Source: Mageeibacillus sp. UBA4314 (GTDB lineage: Bacteria; Bacillota; Clostridia; Saccharofermentanales; Saccharofermentanaceae). Taken from it: a stretch of DNA of 64,000 bases. The stretch spans positions 3,875 through 67,874 of the forward strand of contig DGUI01000037.1 of NCBI GenBank assembly GCA_002394605.1, given 5' to 3'. Both the position numbers and the translations under genes were made by a program. Below the pieces are notes generated by a model. It had not been told where the DNA came from, made no database searches, and saw only the letters and a program-made list of their open reading frames with translations. Positions within the stretch are counted from its first letter, which is position 1. Every line of letters starts with the position of its first letter. Shown here one piece after another: positions 9,153-18,231 of this stretch.

Positions 9153-10864
9153 TGAAACTGTTCTTATACTATGCCTCACACTCCCTGATCAACACGATCA
9201 AGAAGCTCATGAAGACATGGGTATCGGTCATCCTGATCATGTTCGTTGTTTTCGCGCTGATCGGAGGAATAGCGAGTTTCTTCACTAATGATGACGACAA
9301 GGAAGACACATCTGAGCCGTCTGAGACAACGATCTCACAAGTGGTTGAAGATGAGACTGAGAGCGTCACAGATGAGATAGCCGAAGAAGATACGATGATA
9401 AATATCACCGTCAAGAACGGATTTTTCTCCGAAATGATGAAGCGATTCGGCGTCACCACCGCGAACATCGTGGACATTGCGATCTCTGCGATCTTTCTGA
9501 TCGTTCTGGCAACAAATGTCATCAACTCCAAGAGTTCAGGCAAGATCTTTCTTCCTGCCGATGTCCCGATGCTGTTTGCAACGCCGATGAAGCCTCAGAC
9601 AGTGTTAATGTTCAGGCTCACCTGCACACTCGGAACATCACTTTTTATCTCGATCTTCATGATCTTCCAGATCCCGAATCTGATACATAACCTGGGTCTT
9701 AGCATCTGGGGTGCCGTATCGATCATCGTCGTCTACATGATGATCCTGGTCATCAGCACTCTTATCCAGGTCGCATTCTACACTATTACATCAAAACTCA
9801 AGAACGGTGCAGCCAATATCAACATATTCATGATCGGATTCTACGGACTTATCGGTCTGGGATTTGTCGCCTACATGACGATCTCCAAGCTGGATGTCCC
9901 GACGGCATTGTTCAATTATTTCGCAAGTCCTTCCACCCACTGGATACCTTTCTGGGGCTGGCTTAGAGGCATCTCATACAATGCGATCAACGGCAACACA
10001 TCTATGTCGGTAATCTATCTCAGCCTCTTCATCGTATCCTGTATACTCATCATGATCTTCATCTGGAAAATGAAAGCAGATTTCTACGAGGACGCCATGT
10101 TCGCCACAGAGCGAAAAGCAGAACAGATAGACAACGCCAAACGCGCATCATCCGGTGCCACGATCATCCGCGACAAAGAGCGCAAGGCTTCCCTCGACCG
10201 TACCGGTTTCCATTTCGGCAACGGTGCGAACGTCTTCTTCTTCAAGGCCGTTTTCAACAGGTTCAGATTCGCAAAGCTGAAGATCTTCTCTGGCACGATG
10301 ATCATCTATACTCTGGTGGCAGGTGTCATCTCATACATCGCAAGAAGCAGCAATATGAATGACCCGTTCTGGATCCCCACAGCTGCCCTGGGCATCATGG
10401 CCTTCTACAGGACTTTGGGTGACCCCATAAGGGAAGACACGTCCAGAGAATTCTTCATCCTCATCCCGGAGCGTCCCTACACCAAGATCCTGTACTCTCT
10501 CCTGGGATGTCTGACAGTCTCCGCCATCGATCTCATCATTCCGATGATCGTTGCAGCAGTAATGCTCGGAACAAGCCCGTTAACAGTAATCGTCTGGTTC
10601 ATGTTCATCCTGTCAGTCAGCTTCTTCGCCACGACAGTCGGAACATTTATCTCACTGTCTGTTCCCGGTGATTCAGGCTCACAGATCAAGGTGTTCGTGC
10701 AGATCATGTTCCTTTACTTCGGTATGGGTCCGTCAGCCGTAGTCATCATCCTCGGCATCGTATTGAACGCTCTGCCGGTCGCACTGGCAATCGGAGTTCT
10801 GATGAATGTGACGACAGGATTCCTGGTATCGCTACTGCTCCCGTTGTTCCTGGGGAGAAGGTAG
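9152..10864 (+). CDS. ABC-2-type export permease
   Basis: A 570-residue polytopic protein coupled by a 1-base overlap to the ATPase gene. The first helix is at about residues 22-44, followed by an acidic, probably extracellular stretch rich in Asp, Glu, Ser and Thr (48-85). About ten further helices follow in two groups, split by a basic cytoplasmic segment at ~310-365 (KAEQIDNAKRASS). The layout fits the large 'ABC exporter' permeases that work as a homodimer with one ATPase partner. The substrate is unknown. Confidence 0.82.
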   Translation: MKLFLYYASHSLINTIKKLMKTWVSVILIMFVVFALIGGIASFFTNDDDKEDTSEPSETTISQVVEDETESVTDEIAEEDTMINITVKNGFFSEMMKRFGVTTANIVDIAISAIFLIVLATNVINSKSSGKIFLPADVPMLFATPMKPQTVLMFRLTCTLGTSLFISIFMIFQIPNLIHNLGLSIWGAVSIIVVYMMILVISTLIQVAFYTITSKLKNGAANINIFMIGFYGLIGLGFVAYMTISKLDVPTALFNYFASPSTHWIPFWGWLRGISYNAINGNTSMSVIYLSLFIVSCILIMIFIWKMKADFYEDAMFATERKAEQIDNAKRASSGATIIRDKERKASLDRTGFHFGNGANVFFFKAVFNRFRFAKLKIFSGTMIIYTLVAGVISYIARSSNMNDPFWIPTAALGIMAFYRTLGDPIREDTSREFFILIPERPYTKILYSLLGCLTVSAIDLIIPMIVAAVMLGTSPLTVIVWFMFILSVSFFATTVGTFISLSVPGDSGSQIKVFVQIMFLYFGMGPSAVVIILGIVLNALPVALAIGVLMNVTTGFLVSLLLPLFLGRR

Positions 10865-11060
10865 GGGATGTGGAGATATTCACAGCATTGTTTGGATTTC
10901 TCCTCAATTAACCCATTTCTCAAGTATAGATAACTCACCTAATCAGATCATTCCAAATAATCCATCCAAATGGTTCTTCACGTTTCCCTTGAGATTAGCA
11001 TAGGGCACTGTACCTGCTGTCAACTTACAACCTGTATGCGAGAGTTTGTGGACTTGGGAT

Positions 11061-11190
11061 TGCTTCATAACAAAAAGGGCATTTCTTCATAACTTTGCTA
11101 TGAAAAATCTCGATTTTGTTATGAATCATAACAAATAGCATTTTTTTCATAGCATTGCTATGAAAAAACAGTGATTTTGCTATGAAAATC
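11061..11190. repeat. Tandem TATGAA/TTCATA palindrome cluster
   Basis: The 498-bp gap between the ABC permease and the AMP-ligase gene holds an A/T-rich repeat. Two related ~50-bp units (about 11079-11125 and 11136-11189) each contain TTCATA-(A/G)C-x-TTGCTATGAA followed by GATTTTG(C/T)TATGAA. In all there are at least six copies of TATGAA or its complement. Weak reading frames across it are made of the repeat itself. Apart from this cluster I see no gene in 10865-11362. Confidence 0.7.
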
Positions 11191-11362
11191 CAAATAACCC
11201 CATAATAAGCTTCCGCAGCTATCCGTGAAGAACCAACCAAATTACATGTAACCGTACATGCTAACACTCTCACATGTACTTACACCTGATCAATAACCTG
11301 TTCTGAAGCGATACTCTTAAACTCTGCTCCACCATCCGGGTCGATATACCATATATCTCCCC

Positions 11363-13381
11363 TCACTTCTCCTCCCTCACATGGGCCATCAGGAAGTCGC
11401 TGATACTGAAGTCTTTCTCGTAGATGAAATCCATCGCATATGATCTTCCCTTCTCCTCATCATACAGGGTCGAGAAGGCATCAACGTATTTCAGGATCAA
11501 CCTGGCACTGAGGTTCGTCTTATCATCCTTATGGATGTCATATTCAAAGCCCTTGTCTGAGAATCCGATCCTCATGTAATCGGGCAGGAATGATACGAAG
11601 ATATTGATGTCGCCCACATCTGCGTAGGCGTTTATTATTCTCTCTGTCAGGAACTCCTCAACGCACAGTGTGATCTCAGATGTCCTCTTGTGATCAAAGC
11701 CGATGGCGGATGCGATATTCTCTATCATCGCCGTGAAGGGCACGATATTGTAAGCTGTGTTCTTGAGGGTGCAGCGCAGGATGACTTCACCGTGTTCCAG
11801 GCTCTCCTTGATGTTCATTTCGATGAGACGGCGGATCATGTCAGCTTTGAGAGAACGCTGGTCGATCTTGTTGTTGGGGTTGAGCGGGAAAGCGTCATAA
11901 ACGAAGATGTGCGACGGGATCTTGAATGGTGAGAGTGTCTTCTTGAGTTCTTTCTTTACTTCTTTCTCATCGAACTTATCGGGATCAAAACAAGTGACGC
12001 ATGCCTCTACGCTCTCGCCGAAGACAGGGTGAGGGGCACCAAGGACCTTAGCCTCGCGGATGTTGTCCAGTGCGGACAGGCTCTTCTCAACTTCAAGTGG
12101 TGATATGTTCTCACCGCCCCTGATTATTATATCCTTGATCCTGCCGACGAGATAAAGGAAATCTTCATCATCAATGAAGCCCATGTCACCGGTGTGCAGA
12201 TAGCCGTCATCGTCGAAGGGCTGGGCCTCCTTGGGGAGACCATAGTACCCCTTGGACAGATTACCGTGGTCTTTGATCACAACTTCTCCGATCTCACCTC
12301 TCTTCAGGAGATTGCCGTTTACATCCATGATGCAGACATCCTTACCGGGATATATTCTGCCCGTAGCCTTGGATCTCTTATCCATGCTGTCAGTAACACG
12401 TGGGATGGCGATAATTCCGGATGCCTCTGTCTGACCATATCCGTTTATGAAGCTTGCATTCTTATATGCGGACTCGATACGCAGGAACTGGGTCTGGGTA
12501 AGTCCGGCACCGCCGCCGGACAATCCCGTGATCTGCTCGGACAGTTTATCCTTGAAGTCCGGGTGTTCCACTATCCTCGTGTGAAGTGTTCCCACGGTAA
12601 CAAGACGCGTCGCTTTATATGTGTGGGACATATTAACTATCTTGTCCACATTGAGCTCGCCTATCAGCACAATAGGCCTGCCGTTATGAAGGAAATTCGA
12701 CGTCGTTATCAGCGCGAAAATATGGAACAGCGGGATCGCCACACAAGCAATCTCCTCACTGATACCGGGATTAATCTCATTATAGAAAATACTGTCTCTT
12801 ACAAGTCCGTACTGCGGAAGCATAACAGCCTTGGGCGCGGATGTTGTTCCTGATGTGAAGATGATATAAGCCACGTTATTCTTGCTCTCTTCTTCGCTTA
12901 TATCGGTGAACTCTCCGAAGCTGTCCGGAACTGCAACACCGGACAGATCGACTGTGTCCATATCAAGCACTTTATCAGAGGATATGCCGAGTTTACCGGC
13001 GACCCTCTCTGCCGCGCCGGCGTCTTTCTTGGTCAGACTGTTTAGACCGTAGATAAGGTATTTGACATCCGTGTTCTGTGACAGGGTTACTACCTCGTCT
13101 TCACTGAGACTGTAATTGATCAATACTGCTACGGCACCTCTTCTTATCAGAGCCTGAAAAGCAACATACCAGTTAACTGAATTAAATCCCCACAAAGCCA
13201 CGTGATCGCCCTTACCGATCCCCATCTTCTCCAGATATTTATCAAGTTCACCGATCGCTGCCACGAGCCGGGCAAAGGTGTATTCGCCGTTCTCTCCGAT
13301 TATGGCGGGAAAATCTCCCTTGCCTTCATCAATCACCTGTCTAAGTGCTCCGTAAAACGAATTCGGTAGTGTTCTCTCCAT
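11363..13381 (-). CDS. AMP-forming acyl ligase fused to an RsbW-like ATPase domain
   Basis: This is a 672-residue fusion. Residues ~1-515 are a complete adenylate-forming ligase: SGTTSAPKAVML (P-loop), NGYGQTEASG, YLHTGDMGF and GRIKDIIIRGGENISP, and the late catalytic lysine in NPNNKIDQ. Such enzymes activate a carboxylic acid as the acyl-AMP. Residues ~525-672 resemble the GHKL/RsbW-type serine-kinase fold, with an N-box-like segment (LCVEEF...INAYAD) and a FSDKGFEYD loop. I know of no standard family with this order. No carrier-protein domain is present. AAAGGAAGG precedes the ATG. It is the last gene of a four-gene operon, 13 bp after the acyltransferase gene. Confidence 0.85.
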   Translation of the reverse strand: MERTLPNSFYGALRQVIDEGKGDFPAIIGENGEYTFARLVAAIGELDKYLEKMGIGKGDHVALWGFNSVNWYVAFQALIRRGAVAVLINYSLSEDEVVTLSQNTDVKYLIYGLNSLTKKDAGAAERVAGKLGISSDKVLDMDTVDLSGVAVPDSFGEFTDISEEESKNNVAYIIFTSGTTSAPKAVMLPQYGLVRDSIFYNEINPGISEEIACVAIPLFHIFALITTSNFLHNGRPIVLIGELNVDKIVNMSHTYKATRLVTVGTLHTRIVEHPDFKDKLSEQITGLSGGGAGLTQTQFLRIESAYKNASFINGYGQTEASGIIAIPRVTDSMDKRSKATGRIYPGKDVCIMDVNGNLLKRGEIGEVVIKDHGNLSKGYYGLPKEAQPFDDDGYLHTGDMGFIDDEDFLYLVGRIKDIIIRGGENISPLEVEKSLSALDNIREAKVLGAPHPVFGESVEACVTCFDPDKFDEKEVKKELKKTLSPFKIPSHIFVYDAFPLNPNNKIDQRSLKADMIRRLIEMNIKESLEHGEVILRCTLKNTAYNIVPFTAMIENIASAIGFDHKRTSEITLCVEEFLTERIINAYADVGDINIFVSFLPDYMRIGFSDKGFEYDIHKDDKTNLSARLILKYVDAFSTLYDEEKGRSYAMDFIYEKDFSISDFLMAHVREEK

Positions 13382-13394
13382 ATCTGACCTTCCT

Positions 13395-14675
13395 TTAGAT
13401 TGATACCATCGGGGTATCCAATGGCTCGGTTGTGACTATCTCCGCTTCGATGTTCTCGCCTCTCAGCTGATCCATGAAAGCATCCACATACACACTGTCC
13501 TTAAACGCCTGCATAAACGTGATCGAATATATATCACCCACCACGCATACTTCTAACATGATCTCTTCACTGCACAGATCCACCAGTGCATCGACTCTCT
13601 CGATATACTTCTCAGCCCCTCCGAAATTCGACTGCCCGGTATAACTTACACCAAACGTCTCATCTCCCATATTGATCCGCATAATTATCCTGGCACCCAG
13701 TCTCTTAAGAACTCTGAACGGGATACAGTTATGAAGATTCAATAACTTCCTCTGGAAATTAAGTTCGCTGTATACTGAATCGGGGTCACTCTGAAGGAAC
13801 ACCCTGCCTCTTACCGCCGTGCACTGTTTATCGATCGGGAGCCTCTTAACTCTCTCATCGTAGATCACATGCAAAGTATATACAGAGCATTTGACGCTTT
13901 TCATACCCTTGACGGCAGGCCTGAAGTTGATCGGGATACCGATTGTTACCGGACGTCTTGTCTTTCCGTGAACACTCTCTATTGCCCTGGCCATAAGGAT
14001 GCCGATATATGGTGACGGCGATCCGTCAACCCTGCCCATTGCATCAGTCAGCGACTTGCGCGGTATATGGATGTGATAGACATGGGGATCCCATGAACTG
14101 TCTTTCCCGATCTTCTTCATCGCCTTCCTGACTTTAAGAGCTCCAAAGAACCTGGGAACCCTCATGAGAGGTTTACCGCCCTTGATACGCTTAACCGGAA
14201 AGAAATCCTTATACTCATCCGGATCTGTCTCGTCATCCAGAGTGTAGATCCCCTTGCTGTCAATGGTGACGCCATACCTCTCCTGTACGTAATAATAGAC
14301 CAGTGTCTTAAGGACCCTGCTGACGCCCATACCATCCAGCAGACCGTGAAATGCATACAGATAAATATTATTCTCATCCCACCCGAAAGCGATAAGATGG
14401 TAATTTGATTCTTCCGATCCCAGTACAGGTCCTCTGGTCCCCTTACCCTTAACGGCCACGAAAGGACGGTCATTCTCTTCCAGCCATATCCTGTTTATAT
14501 TCCTGCCGGTCTTTAGCTTCAGGTAAGGGTATCTCTGCTCTGTGCTCTTCACCGCCCTGATAAGACAGTCACCGTCCACTTCATCTCTTGTAACGACCTT
14601 TGCCGTGATCGTATTACGTGTTCTGTCATCAGTACCGTAATAGAAAAAACTTGTTGCGAAGACCTTCTCTCTCAT
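13395..14675 (-). CDS. Condensation-domain-like acyltransferase
   Basis: A 426-residue protein with the HxxxDG signature of condensation/alcohol-acyltransferase (BAHD/WES/PapA-like) enzymes: H110-G-L-L-D114-G in YAFHGLLDGMG. A later IPINFRPAVKGM and SYTGQSNFGG recall the conserved DFG-like region of these folds. Members transfer an acyl group from CoA or a carrier to an alcohol or amine. AAGGAGTGG precedes the ATG. It is 22 bp after the permease gene and 13 bp before the AMP-ligase gene, which suggests that the ligase supplies the activated acyl group; this pairing is inference. No membrane segment is visible. Confidence 0.75.
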   Translation of the reverse strand: MREKVFATSFFYYGTDDRTRNTITAKVVTRDEVDGDCLIRAVKSTEQRYPYLKLKTGRNINRIWLEENDRPFVAVKGKGTRGPVLGSEESNYHLIAFGWDENNIYLYAFHGLLDGMGVSRVLKTLVYYYVQERYGVTIDSKGIYTLDDETDPDEYKDFFPVKRIKGGKPLMRVPRFFGALKVRKAMKKIGKDSSWDPHVYHIHIPRKSLTDAMGRVDGSPSPYIGILMARAIESVHGKTRRPVTIGIPINFRPAVKGMKSVKCSVYTLHVIYDERVKRLPIDKQCTAVRGRVFLQSDPDSVYSELNFQRKLLNLHNCIPFRVLKRLGARIIMRINMGDETFGVSYTGQSNFGGAEKYIERVDALVDLCSEEIMLEVCVVGDIYSITFMQAFKDSVYVDAFMDQLRGENIEAEIVTTEPLDTPMVSI

Positions 14676-14697
14676 CAGATAAAAACCACTCCTTCAG

Positions 14698-17600
14698 TTA
14701 CTGTACATCGACCAGTTTGAGCTTTTTGATCTTCCTCATGGCGATGGCACCTATTACTGCCGAGAACAGTGTCGTAATTAGTGCGGCATAAAGCCAGGAA
14801 TCCCATTGGATGCCGCGCAGGAAATGCAGGAAATCGCTTTCGAGGAGCATTATTATACGGTATCCCAGAAGTGATCCGGCACCCCATCCTATCAGTATTC
14901 CGATAATGGTCGATGCGATGAGTTCAAGAGACACGTACCGCTTAACTTCACGGACAGTAAATCCGTTGACGCGCATTATGGTGAGCTCCCTCTTCTTCTG
15001 GTTTATTAACATGTTCACAAGATTCAGCAATATGAAGTAAGCCATCATTGCGGCGATAAAGATGAACAGAAGCGAGATAAGGCTCAGGACTGATGTGAAA
15101 CTGTCGTAGAGCTGCTTGATCTCTGCTTTGACTTTGATCTGGCTGAAGCCCTCGACATTCTTGACCTTTGACGAGATGCTGTCAGTTACGTTCTTATCAC
15201 TCTTGACCAGATACGCATTGTCCTTGGCATCTTCTCCCATATACTTAAGGTAGCTGGCCCTGGACATGATCATGTATCTTCCGCCGAAGTTCTCGAAGGT
15301 GCCTGCCACGCGTACTCTGTAAGGCTTCATTGAACTGCTGTAGATTATGATCTCGCCACCCTCGGCAAGGCCCAGTCTCTCTGATGTCTTGCGGTGGATC
15401 CATACGCCGTCGCCTTCGTCAGTTACTATGTCACCGTTCTCCAGATCGAAGCGGACAAAGTAGTCATTCAGTTCTGTCAGATCGGCACAGATCAATTCGC
15501 CGTTGGACATACCGTCATTCGTACCGTAAGCCCGGCTGGAGTCCGTAATACTTATATAGGAACATTCCTCACCATCAAGGATCTCCCTGATATTGTCTCC
15601 TGCCTTATCGGATACAGAGGAATCATATATTATCTTCGAATCGTAATTCTCGATCTTGCTGAACTGACGGTCAACTGCCCTTGTGATGCCATACTGCATC
15701 GTGAATCCGGCAACGAGGAGAGCACAGCATCCGGCGATGCTCGCTATCGTTACAGCGACTCTCTTCTTATCGGTCATCATGTTAAGCAGGATCAACCGCG
15801 CATATAGAGAACCCTTGCGTTTGCTGCTTCCCCGCTTCTTCCTCACCTTAGGAGCAGGAAGCTGCATCAGAGTTGTTGCAGAAGACTTCATCAGTACTGT
15901 GGATGCACTCCACACCGTAAGGGCTGACAGTATAAGACCCAGCACAAGAACGATGATCGTCATAGAAGGAATGAATGCGGGATCACCTGCACCGAACACG
16001 AAATATTTACCATATACATAGAGCAATATATTCTGTATTCCGAAATACCCGAACAGCACGCCCAGCACCATGCCGATCGCAGTGGCAGACACGCCAAAGA
16101 TCATGTATTTCGCGATGATCTCACGGTTATACAGTCCCAGTGCCTTGGTGACACCGACCATCTGTCTCTGCTCGTCCACAATACGTCCCACTGTGGCAAA
16201 GATGACCATTGCACCTACCAGCACGAACACCAGTGCGAAAGCAAATCCCATGTCACCGACATTCTTCCTGCTCATATCAACGACCAGGTAGCTTGCGTTG
16301 CCCATTACATCAAGTACGACCCATCTGCAGGATTCAAGCTCGATAAGAGCTTTCCTGGCATCTTCAAGTTCCTCTTTGCCTTTATTGTATTCCTTAAGGC
16401 CGTCGTCGTATTTTGTCTGACCTTCAGCAAGATCGATCTTACCCTGCTCAAGCTCCTTAACGCCGTCATCATACTTGATGCGGCTGTCGGCAAGATCCTT
16501 TACACCCTGCTCATAATCCTTAAGTCCCTGCTCATACTTGGAGTATTCCTTATCGTATTCTCCCTTACCCTTCTTATAAAGTGCCAGACCGTCACGGTAC
16601 TGCTTCTTGCTCTTATTAAGCTTTGCAACACCGTCCCTGTATTCTTTGAGAGATGCATTATATCCGGCAAGTGACTTAAGATACTTCTTATGTCCCTTAT
16701 CCCATGTTCTGGCGGACTTTGCCAGCTTCATGTACTTGGCATCATAGTCCTTGATCTTATTGTAGATCTTCCCGACTATGAACTTGATCACCTTGCTCCT
16801 GCCGGACACTTTGATGATCGCTCCCGTTATCTTCTCATATGCATCACGAAGTTCCGTTTCCGACAATCCCGTTGAGGATATGATGGCAAAGATATTGTCC
16901 TTCATGGACTTGGTCAGATCGACATTTATGCCCTTCGTTATCTGAAGGTTGGTGGCAGATGCATTCTTATCGTTTACGTCGATCTTCGTATCGACCTTGC
17001 CCCAGTCGATCGCATCCACCATGTCACCGATCACAGCCTTGATGGCATTGTAGAATTTAGTCCTTACTGTATCTTTTACAGTCTCAAGTTCCTTGTAGCT
17101 TGATTCCAGCTTCTTCCTGCCGGAATCAAGTTTCTTCTTCCCTGCATCAAGCTTACTCTTAGCTTCCCTCAGTTCGGCTTCACCCTCGTTGATCTTCTTC
17201 AGGGCATCATTTAGTTTGGATTTATTCTCGTCAAGTTCCTTTTTACCGTCAGCAAGCTGATTCTTCGCTTCATCCAGCTGCTTCTTCGATTCATCCAGCT
17301 GCTCCTGACCATCTTCTATCTGCTTCTTCGCATCGGCAAGCTCCACCTCACCGTCTGCTATCTTCCGGCGGTTTTCCTCCAGTTCCTTCCTTGCAGCCTC
17401 CAGATCCTGCCAGGCATCATCCAGCTTCTTGCTGCCTTCATCAATCTCCTGCTGCATCAAGTCCTGAACCTGAGCAGTCCTCATTGCGGCACGCTCATCA
17501 GCAAGTTCCTCAAGGAGCCTTGTCACGGAACCGACCTTATCGTGGTATGCCTTGCTGAACCTGTCCATTCCTTCCGTACCGTCTATAAGAAGCACTGTCT

Positions 17601-18225
17601 TCATGTAGCAGTCATTAAGTTCTTCCCTGTCGAAAGCATCTTCTGTAACTACAACATATCTGTTCCCCGGCACCTGTACCGGAAGGCAGGCATTATCAGG
17701 ATGCCACACTATGCCTGTGATCGTAAATTCGTTATGAGTCATGTGATCGGGCATATCTTCCTTATCGCCCCTGATCTTGATCCTGTCACCGACCTTAAGT
17801 CCCGCATCTATTGCAACCTGCTGCTCGATGACGCAATCTTCAGGGCCGGACGGCACTTTACCTTCCAATACCTTCGGGACATTGATCTTCGTCGTTAGTG
17901 AGACTACATCCACACCCATCAGGATCCCTTCGCCCCTGTCCAATTTCGCAGTGGTCTGGTATACGCCCTCGCAGTCCTTCACGCCTTCTATGCCGCGGAC
18001 TTTATCAAGGTCTTCCTCTGTCAGCAGGAGCGTTGATACTATCTCCGCATCCCTGAACTTCGTCTCATCGTAAAAGACATTACCGCTGTTGGCGATCCCA
18101 CGCGCGCCGAAATTGATTCCCAGATATACCAGCACCGCCAGCATGGCAATAACAATAATGGACAGATAGGAGACTATCTGCTTCCTGATATTGCGCCGGG
18201 TGTCTTTTTTCTGCGTAGGCTTCAT
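14698..18225 (-). CDS. Giant FtsX/MacB-type ABC permease with extracellular coiled coil
   Basis: A 1175-residue permease. There is one membrane helix near residues 20-42 and a MacB-like extracytoplasmic region to ~250. Two long charged coiled coils follow, with regular Lys/Asp/Glu/Leu spacing (for example ELADAKKQIEDGQEQLDESK), at about 255-385 and 520-645. They flank a ~130-residue insert. The first FtsX core (three helices) is at ~660-790, a second extracellular domain at ~830-1040, and the second FtsX core at ~1050-1170. This is the layout of large 'FtsX-like permease' proteins of Gram-positive bacteria, which move lipids or peptides or transmit mechanical force. The GAF-ABC gene is 6 bp upstream. 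Confidence 0.88.
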   Translation of the reverse strand: MKPTQKKDTRRNIRKQIVSYLSIIVIAMLAVLVYLGINFGARGIANSGNVFYDETKFRDAEIVSTLLLTEEDLDKVRGIEGVKDCEGVYQTTAKLDRGEGILMGVDVVSLTTKINVPKVLEGKVPSGPEDCVIEQQVAIDAGLKVGDRIKIRGDKEDMPDHMTHNEFTITGIVWHPDNACLPVQVPGNRYVVVTEDAFDREELNDCYMKTVLLIDGTEGMDRFSKAYHDKVGSVTRLLEELADERAAMRTAQVQDLMQQEIDEGSKKLDDAWQDLEAARKELEENRRKIADGEVELADAKKQIEDGQEQLDESKKQLDEAKNQLADGKKELDENKSKLNDALKKINEGEAELREAKSKLDAGKKKLDSGRKKLESSYKELETVKDTVRTKFYNAIKAVIGDMVDAIDWGKVDTKIDVNDKNASATNLQITKGINVDLTKSMKDNIFAIISSTGLSETELRDAYEKITGAIIKVSGRSKVIKFIVGKIYNKIKDYDAKYMKLAKSARTWDKGHKKYLKSLAGYNASLKEYRDGVAKLNKSKKQYRDGLALYKKGKGEYDKEYSKYEQGLKDYEQGVKDLADSRIKYDDGVKELEQGKIDLAEGQTKYDDGLKEYNKGKEELEDARKALIELESCRWVVLDVMGNASYLVVDMSRKNVGDMGFAFALVFVLVGAMVIFATVGRIVDEQRQMVGVTKALGLYNREIIAKYMIFGVSATAIGMVLGVLFGYFGIQNILLYVYGKYFVFGAGDPAFIPSMTIIVLVLGLILSALTVWSASTVLMKSSATTLMQLPAPKVRKKRGSSKRKGSLYARLILLNMMTDKKRVAVTIASIAGCCALLVAGFTMQYGITRAVDRQFSKIENYDSKIIYDSSVSDKAGDNIREILDGEECSYISITDSSRAYGTNDGMSNGELICADLTELNDYFVRFDLENGDIVTDEGDGVWIHRKTSERLGLAEGGEIIIYSSSMKPYRVRVAGTFENFGGRYMIMSRASYLKYMGEDAKDNAYLVKSDKNVTDSISSKVKNVEGFSQIKVKAEIKQLYDSFTSVLSLISLLFIFIAAMMAYFILLNLVNMLINQKKRELTIMRVNGFTVREVKRYVSLELIASTIIGILIGWGAGSLLGYRIIMLLESDFLHFLRGIQWDSWLYAALITTLFSAVIGAIAMRKIKKLKLVDVQ

Positions 18226-18231
18226 GTATGA

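Noticed and set aside
11025..11273. An 82-codon minus-strand reading frame in the gap before the acyl ligase gene
   Set aside because: Its sequence is the translated TATGAA repeat, and no family resemblance is visible.
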